Source: Certhia americana
Taxonomy: Eukaryota > Chordata > Aves > Passeriformes > Certhiidae
Direction: 5' to 3'
Assembly: GCA_018697195.1 (NCBI GenBank)
Contig: CM031864.1
Span: 18,244,129 to 18,308,128 of the forward strand
Length of the DNA: 64,000 bases
Shown here: positions 41,201-48,590 of the stretch, in pieces
How the letters are laid out: each line of letters starts with the position of its first letter
Position numbering within the stretch: the first letter of the stretch is position 1
Notes under the pieces: generated by a model
Told to the model about the DNA's origin: nothing
The model's database searches: none
What the model saw: the letters and a program-made list of their open reading frames with translations, nothing else
Position numbers and translations under genes: made by a program

Positions 41201-42345
41201 AACTGTTTTGGAGTTTTGCTTTTTATTGATTTTTTTAAATGCTGCTGTTAGAGTTTCTGTAATATTCATAGAACTTTGTTGAGAACAACAACAACTGAAT
41301 AACAAAAAAGCAGCCTAAAGATAGTCTTAACCCTGTGTACAGAAGAAAGCAGATATATATTCTTTGGCTTTGGTTCAGAATAGTACTTAAGCACATCGCC
41401 TGGCTAGGAATATGAAACTGAATGGAAAACTGTGAAGCCTTGACCTCTGTTCTTCCCTCTCTGTTTTGCCAAATTCTAAACTACTTCTTAAGCCAATTTT
41501 CCTTCATGAAACAGAGGCTCTCCTTTCTCCACTTCTAAGCTTTGTGGTAGTTCCTCTTTAACTCTGGTCTTAATTCTGTGTAATTAGCTATGCCCTAGAG
41601 CTGTGGGTGAAGAGAGGATTTCCCACAGGGACAAGGAGTCTTCCAAGCAGGACAGGCTCTGTAACCTTCTATGGAAAAACTGTGGGCAGCACATCCAAAC
41701 TCATCCTCATTGTATGATCAAGAGTAAGTTTGCTGACACAGACAAGAATCTGGAGTTTCCCAATACATGAAGGCATTTGACTTGTCTGTGTTACAACCAG
41801 GTTACAAACATCCCGGGGGTGGAAGGGAGGCTTTGTGGCCCTCAGGACAGTATGCAGCAGTGGGCGGAAAGCCGGGGAAGGGATTTCATACAGCTGGAAT
41901 CCTCATTCCTGCAGTAGGAGATGTAACAGAGATTTTTGATTCATCCTTCTCAGTCGTGTTCATCACTTTTGCTGCCGCTGCAGTCCCTCCCAGTATCGTC
42001 ATCCAGCCAAGAACCAGCTACAGTTTCTTAGCCCTGGGCTAATTATCTTCCTTTACCAGGTATTTTATTAGCATAATGGTTTCCTTCTACAAAAGATCTC
42101 ACCCTGATTTTTGCTTGCAGACCTTTGTGAGTCAGAGTAACAAGTTAACAGAAGGGCGAAAACACAGAAACACAAGACCATTCCAGGATAATGAAGATGG
42201 GACAGAGCTCCAGCCTATGGTGAGAGAGGAGCATGGGATATGTATTTACCTGCCAGCTAATGTGTTTGTCTTTGTTCCAAGAAAGGATGGAGCTTATCAC
42301 GTATGTCCTGACCTCTCACAGCAACCAACATGCAGTATCCAATAA
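4137..42345 (+). CDS. SLC44A3: SLC44A3, choline transporter-like protein 3 (15 coding exons)
   Basis: This is a multi-pass membrane protein of the SLC44/CTL family, whose members move choline and related organic cations; the substrate of CTL3 itself is poorly defined. The joined exons encode 688 residues (human about 653). Residues 15-23 (EWRPAVYRR) precede TM1 (about 28-52). The family motif YDSFGNICG is at 60-68. A large extracellular loop (about 55-205) holds eight cysteines (67, 96, 111, 115, 138, 157, 174, 181) and sequons at N78 and N143. Further hydrophobic segments lie near 208-275, 287-308, 335-358, 378-405, 425-455 and 536-600. The signatures [10 protein letters not shown] and FGGLMAFNY are present. 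All junctions are GT-AG and keep frame. The start ATG has G at +4 and is 39 bp after an assembly gap, so the 5' end is less certain. The C-terminus runs about 39 residues past the human end. Identification rests on remembered family sequence, not a search. Confidence 0.95.
4330..4437 (+). CDS. SLC44A3: SLC44A3 exon 2
   Basis: Acceptor tatttag and donor gtaagc. The exon is 108 nt, phase 0 to phase 0. It encodes residues 5-40: the cytosolic N-terminus with [12 protein letters not shown] and the start of transmembrane segment 1. Confidence 0.92.
4438..6883 (+). other. SLC44A3 intron 2
   Basis: 2.4 kb between gtaagc and ttgacag. It contains A-runs (5338-5350) and a 163-codon minus-strand open frame (5637-6128) with no recognisable family or splice support. 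Nothing else was identified. Confidence 0.6.
6884..7026 (+). CDS. SLC44A3: SLC44A3 exon 3
   Basis: Acceptor ttgacag and donor gtaagt; 143 nt. Encodes residues 41 to 88 (the last codon is split). It covers the end of TM1 and the conserved [10 protein letters not shown] motif of the family, with a possible N-glycosylation site at N78. Confidence 0.95.
7470..7606 (+). CDS. SLC44A3: SLC44A3 exon 4
   Basis: Acceptor ttctag and donor gtgtgc; 137 nt. Encodes the extracellular-loop segment beginning [10 protein letters not shown], with cysteines 96, 111 and 115. The split codons at both ends join correctly to exons 3 and 5. Confidence 0.93.
8977..9070 (+). CDS. SLC44A3: SLC44A3 exon 5
   Basis: Preceded by a long pyrimidine tract (8938-8973) ending in taag, with donor gtaaga; 94 nt. 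Encodes [14 protein letters not shown] and continues to PTLPVPP. It carries a sequon at N143 and cysteines 138 and 157 of the extracellular loop. Confidence 0.93.
10385..10554 (+). CDS. SLC44A3: SLC44A3 exon 6
   Basis: Acceptor tttcag and donor gtaagg; 170 nt. Encodes [18 protein letters not shown] and the conserved [13 protein letters not shown] stretch that leads into transmembrane segment 2. Confidence 0.95.
11056..11145 (+). CDS. SLC44A3: SLC44A3 exon 7
   Basis: Acceptor tttttcag and donor gtaagt; 90 nt. Encodes hydrophobic sequence with the AFRFIQTLL turn between transmembrane segments, ending VVFGLL with a split codon. Confidence 0.93.
11431..11472. repeat. Presumed source of the 42-bp duplicated segment
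   Basis: Identical over 42 bp to 12584-12625. No flanking direct repeat is seen here, so this copy looks like the donor. It lies in SLC44A3 intron 7. Confidence 0.8.
11763..11887 (+). CDS. SLC44A3: SLC44A3 exon 8
   Basis: Acceptor tttgctcag and donor gtaagt; 125 nt. Encodes [13 protein letters not shown] and an acidic/polar loop, then the start of the next membrane segment. I chose this acceptor because it restores FV-x-GVLWW as in the human protein. A second AG nine bases downstream (11770-11771) would delete three residues in frame. Confidence 0.9.
12039..12110 (-). mobile_element. CR1-type LINE 3' end fragment
   Basis: Sequence around tagaatggttagggttggaa and gggaccttaaacatc resembles the reverse complement of the well-known avian CR1 3' end. 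It lies in SLC44A3 intron 8. Subfamily is not determined. Confidence 0.75.
12571..12633. repeat. 42-bp copy of upstream sequence flanked by an 8-bp direct repeat
   Basis: Positions 12584-12625 are identical to 11431-11472 in intron 7. TTCATGAG occurs immediately before (12571-12578) and after (12626-12633), like a target-site duplication; five bases (acaca) sit between the first repeat and the copy. Confidence 0.85.
13602..13788 (+). CDS. SLC44A3: SLC44A3 exon 9
   Basis: Acceptor tgtaacag and donor gtaagc; 187 nt. Encodes a membrane segment, the basic loop FVLRKRLQ, the conserved [11 protein letters not shown] motif and another membrane segment ending VLLSLGTA. Confidence 0.95.
16086..16113. 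repeat. 14-bp perfect tandem duplication
   Basis: gttacattcatagt occurs twice head to tail in SLC44A3 intron 9. Confidence 0.85.
16622..16635 (+). promoter_or_regulatory. CTCF-like binding motif
   Basis: CCGCCAGGGGGCGC matches the vertebrate CTCF core (CCASYAGRGGGCRS) at 13 of 14 positions. It sits at the upstream edge of the intronic GC-rich minisatellite. Occupancy is unknown. Confidence 0.5.
16689..16698. other. Assembly gap (10 N) between identical flanks
   Basis: The 40 bases before the gap (16649-16688) are identical to the 40 bases after it (16699-16738). This suggests a contig overlap that was not merged, or a collapsed repeat array. Confidence 0.9.
18461..18479. repeat. Short perfect inverted repeat
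   Basis: TACAGGTA and TACCTGTA are separated by GCT, in SLC44A3 intron 9. It contains two back-to-back AGGTA/TACCT boxes. No known role. Confidence 0.5.
20549..20632 (-). mobile_element. CR1-type LINE 3' end fragment
   Basis: gtcatagaatc, then tttaagatcatcaagtcca and cctaacactgccaagtcca, match the reverse complement of the common avian CR1 3' end. It lies in SLC44A3 intron 9. Confidence 0.8.
21604..21630. repeat. Poly-T tract (27 T)
   Basis: A homopolymer of 27 T lies about 125 bp before the exon 10 acceptor of SLC44A3. The length is probably assembly-sensitive. Confidence 0.9.
21757..21922 (+). CDS. SLC44A3: SLC44A3 exon 10
   Basis: Acceptor acttcag and donor gtgagt; 166 nt. Encodes [12 protein letters not shown] followed by the highly conserved [14 protein letters not shown] motif and VVTCYFN. 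It follows intron 9, the second longest intron in the gene at about 8 kb. Confidence 0.95.
21923..27484 (+). other. SLC44A3 intron 10
   Basis: About 5.6 kb. It includes a short repeat of gctctgttgactct (22169-22182 and 22185-22198). Open frames near 23560-24188 on both strands resemble no family I know and show no splice context. Nothing further was seen. Confidence 0.6.
27485..27641 (+). CDS. SLC44A3: SLC44A3 exon 11
   Basis: Acceptor ctttctag and donor gtaggt; 157 nt. Encodes [20 protein letters not shown], then TAVKGSFLI and LRIPR, matching the family core. Confidence 0.95.
27642..30134 (+). other. SLC44A3 intron 11
   Basis: 2.5 kb of AT-rich sequence with a 16-T tract (27770-27785). No additional exon or element was recognised. 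Confidence 0.6.
30135..30212 (+). CDS. SLC44A3: SLC44A3 exon 12
   Basis: Acceptor ttattgcag and donor gtatgc; 78 nt, phase 0 at both ends. Encodes a short cysteine-rich segment ([14 protein letters not shown]) ending RYFNQ, as in the human cysteine-rich loop. Confidence 0.93.
30646..30673. repeat. Perfect A/T inverted repeat
   Basis: Arms AAATTTAAATTTA (30646-30658) and TAAATTTAAATTT (30661-30673) are separated by TT. It lies in SLC44A3 intron 12. Confidence 0.8.
38161..38264. repeat. (CT)n-rich polypyrimidine microsatellite
   Basis: About 100 bases of almost pure C/T on the + strand, including an uninterrupted CT dinucleotide core near 38176-38199. It lies in SLC44A3 intron 12. A hydrophobic open frame across it is an artefact of the repeat. 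Confidence 0.9.
39492..39629 (+). CDS. SLC44A3: SLC44A3 exon 13
   Basis: Acceptor atttcag and donor gtaaga; 138 nt, phase 0 at both ends. Encodes [20 protein letters not shown] and [14 protein letters not shown]. It follows the longest intron inside the window (about 9.3 kb). Confidence 0.95.
40102..40338 (+). CDS. SLC44A3: SLC44A3 exon 14
   Basis: Acceptor tttacag; 237 nt, phase 0 at both ends. Encodes the last membrane segments ([12 protein letters not shown], then [14 protein letters not shown]), SFLSVFEV, and the cytosolic signature [18 protein letters not shown]. The donor gtaaac is weaker than the others in the gene. Read-through gives ten residues and a TGA. Confidence 0.95.
40339..40371 (+). 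CDS. SLC44A3: Candidate alternative SLC44A3 C-terminus by intron 14 read-through
   Basis: If the weak exon 14 donor is not used, the frame adds [10 protein letters not shown] and stops at TGA (40369-40371). ATTAAA and AATAAA hexamers follow about 260-275 bases downstream (about 40629 and 40642-40647). This would replace the exon 15 tail. No transcript evidence is available here. Confidence 0.3.
   Translation, partial: VNPTDYSKDI
40372..42120 (+). other. SLC44A3 intron 14, distal part
   Basis: Holds ATTAAA and AATAAA near 40629-40647, which could end a read-through isoform. The rest shows no recognised exon; an open frame at 41767-42042 has no splice-consistent ends that I can support. Confidence 0.5.
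42121..42345 (+). CDS. SLC44A3: SLC44A3 exon 15 (terminal, extended C-terminus)
   Basis: Acceptor tgcttgcag. Encodes [17 protein letters not shown] and continues to [10 protein letters not shown], which aligns with the end of human SLC44A3. The frame then stays open for 39 more codons to TAA at 42343-42345. The stop codon overlaps an AATAAA hexamer. A gtgaga at 42220 could act as an alternative donor. Confidence 0.85.
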   Translation, partial: TFVSQSNKLTEGRKHRNTRPFQDNEDGTELQPMVREEHGICIYLPANVFVFVPRKDGAYHVCPDLSQQPTCSIQ

Positions 42346-42346
42346 A
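42341..42346 (+). terminator. AATAAA hexamer overlapping the SLC44A3 stop codon
   Basis: AATAAA contains the TAA stop (42343-42345) and is followed by a T-rich stretch (42349-42360). If used, the mRNA would have a 3' UTR of only about 10-30 bases. An alternative AATAAA lies at 43675-43680. Confidence 0.35.
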
Positions 42347-42647
42347 CTGTTTTTCCTTCTATTGCTTTCCCTCCACAAGAAACCTTCTGCTAATGCAAAA
42401 TGGATGGATCAAATAATCCTCTTTTTTTTTCACATTCCACTTTGTGCCCAGCAGGAGAAGAGAAAGTTTGGACAGTGCAAAGGAGGTGAAGGATAAATCA
42501 TATTTAGACAGTCTTTCACATGCCTGCTGTATCAAAGTCAGAAGAGTGGTAGGCTGCTTAATTTCATGTGAGAACTGCTGAAGAACCAGACGTCTAGACC
42601 AGACTCTACAAGACCAGATCTTAGAGGCCTTTCCTCTTATTCTTACC

Positions 42648-42782
42648 CTCCTTTTTTTTTTCACTCTTTTTAATTTTTCTTTCTTTATTTTTCTTTTTCA
42701 TTTTCTTTTTTTTTTTTTCTTTTTCTTTCCCTTTTCTTTCCCTGTTCTTTTCTTTCCCTTTTCCATTTTCTTATTCCTTTTT
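42648..42782. repeat. Polypyrimidine tract downstream of SLC44A3
   Basis: About 135 bases made mostly of T and C on the + strand, with ctttt and ctttcc motifs. It starts about 300 bases after the SLC44A3 stop codon. Confidence 0.85.
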
Positions 42783-43674
42783 TATCAGTATATATATTTA
42801 TTTACTCTGTTTTATGATGGGGTAACGAAGCTGAGGTGCCAGAAGGGAGTGTTTCCCAACACCCAGGCTTGGAAAGTCCTCAGAGTCAACACTCACTGAC
42901 ATCTGAAAAAAGCCCTGCAAATTGCCCAACCTAAGAAGCTGCCCCAGCAAGTTCAGAATCAGGACTGATTATCCCCAAGCATTGTGGGGGGCCAAGCTAG
43001 GGCTGCTAGAGGAAGATTCTGTAGAAACAGCTCCTCTGGCACCTACGTTTGCTGGGCACTCCTACAAATGCTCTGCTGTCACAGCTACTTACTCAAGTGT
43101 AACAGATGTTGATTTTTCTTGATCTGCTTTCAAAAGGTACCAGGCTCTAGTGAGCTCTCACACAATCCTGTGGACATTCTGCTACAGGCAGAGCACTCCT
43201 CCAGTTTATTACTACAGTGAGGAATAGTTGCACTAAATTTTTTCATTGTTTGGGTCTGTTATTGCATTCTTCAGTAATTTTTTTGCCAAGCACAGAAACC
43301 AGAGGCTGGGTGGGTGTTCTTCCTCGCAAGAAGACTGTGGATTTGAGATACAAAAGAACCTTAATTGTTTTCCCAGTTTACTCTTACAACATTTAAATAC
43401 AGAAACAGTGCTGCACATTATTTGACTCTTTTTCTCTCTTTGTAGACTTGAATGTGAAATGCACCAGGGACTGTGGAAGCAGAGCAGCAATAGCAAAAAT
43501 GGTCAGATCAGTAAAGGTTACCAATACCCCAGGACAAAGTATTAGTTCTCTAAATCTGTTGTATCTTCTGCACTGGTAAAATGACACACAATCTGTTTGT
43601 ACAAATTAAATATTTTGTGTGTCATCATGTCTGATTTTTATTACTACACTTGTTATATTGGTCTGAAAGTTGAT

Positions 43675-43680
43675 AATAAA
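43675..43680 (+). terminator. Alternative downstream poly(A) hexamer for SLC44A3
   Basis: AATAAA about 1.3 kb after the stop codon on the gene strand. It is a candidate distal polyadenylation signal; use is not demonstrated. Confidence 0.3.
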
Positions 43681-44054
43681 GTCACTCTTGGTAAATTTCT
43701 ATGTTGTCAGACTAAATTAGTAAGTCAAAAAGGTCATGGACGTAACGTGATTTTTTCAGGCTTCTCTGGGAATGCTGTGTCAGTCAAGTCTAGAACTGTA
43801 AGTGCAGATACATTTGTAGAGAAGGTGCTCTGAGATGACTGTGTCCTGATTTATTCTGCATATCTGAACAGCCAATTAAGGAACAGACTGAACTCACTGA
43901 TGGAAATCACCCTTGATAGAAATTCTCTGTAGACAAGATAATTAGAGCTTGTGAGGTAGGTGTCTTTCTTTTAATTATACTCTTTTGGGAATGTTTTTTA
44001 CAATTTTGTATCATAAACTGTCCAGCTCCTCTCCAAAGGGCAGATAAGGTATAG

Positions 44055-44120
44055 TCCTTCCTTTCCTTCCTTTCCTGCCTTTCCTTCCACCCTTCCTCCC
44101 TTCCTTCCCTCCATCCCTCT
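44055..44120. repeat. (CCTT)n-like polypyrimidine repeat
   Basis: Imperfect ccttcctt repeats on the + strand in the space between SLC44A3 and CNN3. Confidence 0.85.
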
Positions 44121-45373
44121 ATTGAAAAGATGAAGCAGAAAAATTTGCATCTGGATTTAGAGCTTGACAAAGTAGCAGATGACAGAAATAAAATAACAGG
44201 AGAGACATGAGATAAAAATATTATAAATAATATCTTATAGAAATATTAGCTGTAACATGGGTGTGAAATATATCACAGATGAAATGGATGAACTGTCAGG
44301 GCTCTAGTCAGAAGAGGAACACAAGTGTTCCAGACACTTTTAAAAAAATTAACTTGGTAATAATTTGGCAGCACTTTCTTGTGAGCAATTTTAAAGCTTG
44401 TTTAAACTTTGTACCTGGATCCTGACTGTAATACACTTTGTGGGCTCCACCTTGTTCGGAGTATGGAGAGCTTTAGATTTTACTCGGGTGGCATGTTTTA
44501 TTCTCTTTGTTCAAAAACTCCTTTAAATTTTATTTGAGGAGAGGTTTGTGGTGGGAAAATGATACCAGCCAGGGATTTCAGTGAAGTATCAATATAGGAA
44601 GTGAGACATCACTGCAGGTAAGTGACTCAGAACTGTCTTAATGAATAGATTGATAAACCCTTGATTAGTCACAGCTTGGAAATGATATACAGAAAAGCTC
44701 ATTGATGCCTGAATAAGAAATCTGTTTCATTTAAATACTGTACCTGGTCTCCTGCTGTTGAAAGGAGACTAGTTATCTAGAAGTTCTAAGAAATACTTGC
44801 TTTTTATCCATCATTTAATTAACTTCAGTCTACTTTAATATGAGCCCCTTCAAGAAGTTGTGGAATATAGGATAAATGATGAAAAAGGGAAAGAAATAGA
44901 TTAATTACTTTCTGCCTGGCAGGTGAAACTGATAATGTACTGGCTGTGACTCACCACCTCTCCTTATTTAAATCTGTACCCTTGGTTAGTTTTTGTGCTC
45001 AGCTTGTGCATGCTGTGGGAACTTCTGAAAAGTCCTGAATAAGCAATAGCTGTCTAACTCTGAGGAAGTGTGCAGATATGGTACTTTCAAAGGGGCAAAA
45101 CTTTTCCTCTGCCATGAGTTTGCCAAGATTGTTTCCAAGAAGCAGTGTCTTCACAATGAAAGCATGATATTTACCAATTTACAAAGCATAAGAGGTTTGC
45201 TTTGAAGTTAAACACCACCCCCCTCCAGTTCTTCAGGGGGGGGTTTAAAACATTGGGGGTTTTTTCCTGTTTGTATTTGATATTCACACTGCAAATTTTG
45301 GCCTTTGACTCAGGAACTCTGGTGGAAAAAGGGAGGGAAATTTTTATCTAAGTACGCCCTTGTTTTCAGACAA

Positions 45374-45426
45374 TCTCTAGATGACCTTCAGAGGTCCCTT
45401 CCAGTCTCAACAGCTCTGTGGTTCTG
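45374..45426 (+). mobile_element. CR1-type LINE 3' end fragment
   Basis: ctagatgaccttcagaggtc, then ccttccagtctcaac and gtggttctg, resemble the 3' terminus of avian CR1 in forward orientation, degraded. Confidence 0.65.
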
Positions 45427-46898
45427 CTCATTGCAATTCTGATGCATGTCATTGCCTTGACTGCAGTTCCAGAGTGGAGACTTACACTTCCTACAAATTC
45501 TGGGTTAACTTTTAAAGAAGGAAGGTACTGAAAAATGCCAGTTAAGCTGTATTTGAGTGTATTCTGTTTAAGGAATACGGTATTGTCATTAGTCGAAAAA
45601 TTACATTAAAAACGTAAATTTTGACAACTGTTGTGTATTTTTAGAAATGACTTCCAAATATATAGCTTTTAATTAAATTTGTACAGAAAGCATAGCTTTC
45701 ACTTACAACTCAAGACCTCCAAATCTTACATACATTGCACTAGCAACTGTGTCAACAACCTCCAGCTGTAGCATTCCTGTGTGGCAGGAGCCTTCCCCTG
45801 AGTTAGAGGGATAAGGCACTCTACAGCTGATGCTATTTAGTGCTTGTTTCTCAGGGCTGCCTTCCCCTGCAGGCTACTGTAGTCAGGCAGCAGTAAAGGA
45901 GGCTGTATGTAGGCACAGATCCTGGGAATAGTTCTTCCTGGGTCTGAGGGTGGGCTCAGCCACTTCCAATAATTTGAGGTCTGCCCTGTAATGTAGCCCA
46001 GTAAGTGTGGACTCATCTTTCCTGCAGCTACAGAAGATCAGATTCAGCAAATGAAAGGTACTTTTAATAACTATGTTCCTTAAAAAGAGGAGACAGGGAC
46101 TACTGGTGTCTGCTAACCAGAATATGGCTAAGTATAGCAGCCTATTGTTTTAAGCAAGGCAGCTCGATTTTGGTCTTTCTTAGTGTCTACTTCAGACTCT
46201 CATTTCAGTTAAGATTCCACTGGATCCCTCTGTGAATGAAAGGAAGCATGCATACTGACAACAACTTGTGCTGTTCGTTTCTTCTGTTCAAGTACATAAA
46301 AAGGGTGTGCAAATAGTTTAAAGGATTCAGAAGGAAGAAGGGCATGGCCAGGCTTTCAAAAAGAGATTTGCTTTCAACCCAACTAAAAAAACCAACAAAG
46401 CTTTTGCTGTTTGTAGAACTGCTTTTCAGCATTCAATACAACAGTTCTAAATAATTAAATACTATTATTTTAAAGGGGGAAAAATAGGTCTTAACTGACT
46501 AAGTTGCTAATAATTCTCTTGCCTCAGATGGAGGGCTTGGACCAGTGACCTCTAGAGAGCCTTTCTAATTTAAATTCTGTAAAATAAATAAGCTTAAGCC
46601 TTACATAACAAATAGGTCAGCTGCAAGTCAGATCACCACATCCCATTCAAAGATAGAAACTAATAGAGCACACACAAACAATTTCCAGTCTTGAGGAAAA
46701 ATTCCTTCATAAATCCAGAATTTGCAAATGTAAAACATTTCATATGTGAATGTAGTAAGTTGAAACTGCAGTGAACACTTTTAAGATAACCTTGAATTGT
46801 TTTACAGAAGTTAGAAACTGCTACATTGGCCCCCATTGACACATACTCTTTTTTCTCCCTTTAAACAGTCTTAATGTACAAATAAACAAATTTCTCCT

Positions 46899-46928
46899 TT
46901 TTTAAACAGTCTCCTGACTGTTTAAAAA
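46899..46928. repeat. Perfect 13-bp stem-loop sequence
   Basis: TTTTTAAACAGTC (46899-46911) and GACTGTTTAAAAA (46916-46928) are separated by TCCT. The left arm core TTTAAACAGTC is also present 41 bp upstream (46860-46870), in both cases after ttctcc. Confidence 0.85.
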
Positions 46929-47484
46929 CAGTGCAGGTAAATTAGTGTAGCTTCTCTACACTCCATGGTGAGGAAGAAAGCATCCTCCATTTAGGAATAA
47001 AGCTCTGCTATTAGTGACTGAGTACTTGGGATTGCAGACCAGCAGGTACAAAGACTGTGTGCCTCTTTACATAATCTAAAGGAAGGGGTTTTTGCATTCT
47101 CCAAGTGATGGTATAAAGGCAACAGGCTGAAGCAGAGGCAGCAATAAATATGTGTGATCCTTGTTTGCCTTGGGAAAATGGCAGGGATTCAATGAACAGC
47201 TAAGGACCTCTGGTCATAACCTCAGTCATGAAGAGAGGAAGTGAACCCGGCTGTGAAGGACCTACATTCTTTTCCTATTAAGTCAGTGTCACTCATTCCT
47301 GAGAGATTTTTAGCAAGCCTGTTAGATTAAATCCCATGGAAAAGAATGAACCCAAACTGCAACAGACCAGAGTTCTACATTACCCTTAACACAGGAAAAG
47401 GTGATGCTTATCCGGGAATAATTCTTATGACATCTGATCTTTAATACTGGTAGCATAACAAATGAGACAAGATCATCTACGTAC

Positions 47485-48242
47485 CTTTAAGAAAAAAATA
47501 TTTATTTATAAAAATACAATGGGATCAGTTTGAGAAGTGTGGCAATAAATACAGTTCAAGGAAGAAAAAAGCATTTCTACATGGATATATTATGGCACAA
47601 TAAAAGGTAAATGCACCATCAATCATGGAATTTCTGTTGGCTCAAGACTTTGTACAAGCTCCCTTTTTAGTAAGACAACTATTTCTAAGTTTGGTCAGTG
47701 TTGATAATGGAATGAATACACAATCACAAATGCACACTTATGTCTAATGCAGGACTTACCATTAGCAAACAATACCTTAAAAACATAGCAATGATATTAA
47801 ATCACTAATGAGATATCTTAAATTTAATTGGCAAAGACCACATGTAAATTTAAGTATGAGATTCTTTTATCTCCTCCGGAGAAAAGCTGTAAATATGTAA
47901 AATGAAGGCTTAACTTGGTATGTAAAAACCTACTTAAGTAGAGATTGTGAGAATGCATAGCTCCTTACAAAACAACCTGGCTGTATGAGAGCACTCCCCC
48001 TTTCACAGTATTCCTTTTACTTCATATGCAGTTATTGTTTATGCTGTAGACTACAACTGTTACAGCACTAAAGGCAACTAGACAGGGAAAGGGCAGAGAA
48101 AGGAGAAAGGAATGTATGTAAGGCAGTATTTCTTTAGGTACATTAAGCGTAGTGTGTAGGAAAGACAGGTAACAATTCCACAAGGCTAGTTTCGTTCTTA
48201 CTGAATAAAATAATGGACTAATACTGAACTTTTGATGCAAAG
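47485..48242 (-). other. CNN3: CNN3 3' UTR (inferred)
   Basis: The region between the CNN3 stop codon and the likely poly(A) signal. The length is inferred from the hexamer position only. Confidence 0.5.
47501..47506 (-). terminator. CNN3: Probable CNN3 poly(A) signal
   Basis: TTTATT on the + strand reads AATAAA on the gene strand, about 740 bases after the CNN3 stop codon. A G/T-rich stretch follows on the gene strand. It is the only exact AATAAA I found on the minus strand between here and the stop codon. Confidence 0.55.
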
Positions 48243-48590
48243 CTAGTAATCAATGCCCTGGTCACTGTACTGACCATGGTAATCTCTTTGATAGTCATCT
48301 TGGTACTCTCCGTGATAGTCATCTGGGTATTCTGCCTGATAATCGCTATCGCTGATTTCTGACCCGTTAGTTCCTGTTCCTTGGCTGCCGTTATGAATGA
48401 CAGGTTCTGTGGGTGCAGCACAGTACTTGGGGTCATACACTTGCCGTCCAAGCCCATACACACTCATTCCCTTCTGTGAAGCTACTTTGTTGGTACCCAT
48501 TTGTAACGAAATAGTTGAGTTATCCACAGGTTGTAATATGTGCTTCTGATCGTAGATGTCTCTCCTGGTACCTGGTGCCAGCATACCAGC
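48243..48590 (-). CDS. CNN3: CNN3 exon 7 (terminal coding exon)
   Basis: Gene-strand acceptor tttattag; 348 nt including the TAG at 48243-48245. Encodes the end of repeat 2 ([16 protein letters not shown]), repeat 3 ([20 protein letters not shown]) and the acidic tail with repeated Y-x-x-E/D-Y motifs. Confidence 0.96.
   Translation of the reverse strand, partial: AGMLAPGTRRDIYDQKHILQPVDNSTISLQMGTNKVASQKGMSVYGLGRQVYDPKYCAAPTEPVIHNGSQGTGTNGSEISDSDYQAEYPDDYHGEYQDDYQRDYHGQYSDQGIDY

Larger units (their letters stand above)
42346..47484. other. Intergenic region between convergent SLC44A3 and CNN3
   Basis: About 5 kb between the two 3' ends. It contains two polypyrimidine repeats, a CR1 end, a possible distal poly(A) hexamer and a hairpin. 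No coding sequence was recognised on either strand. Confidence 0.65.
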
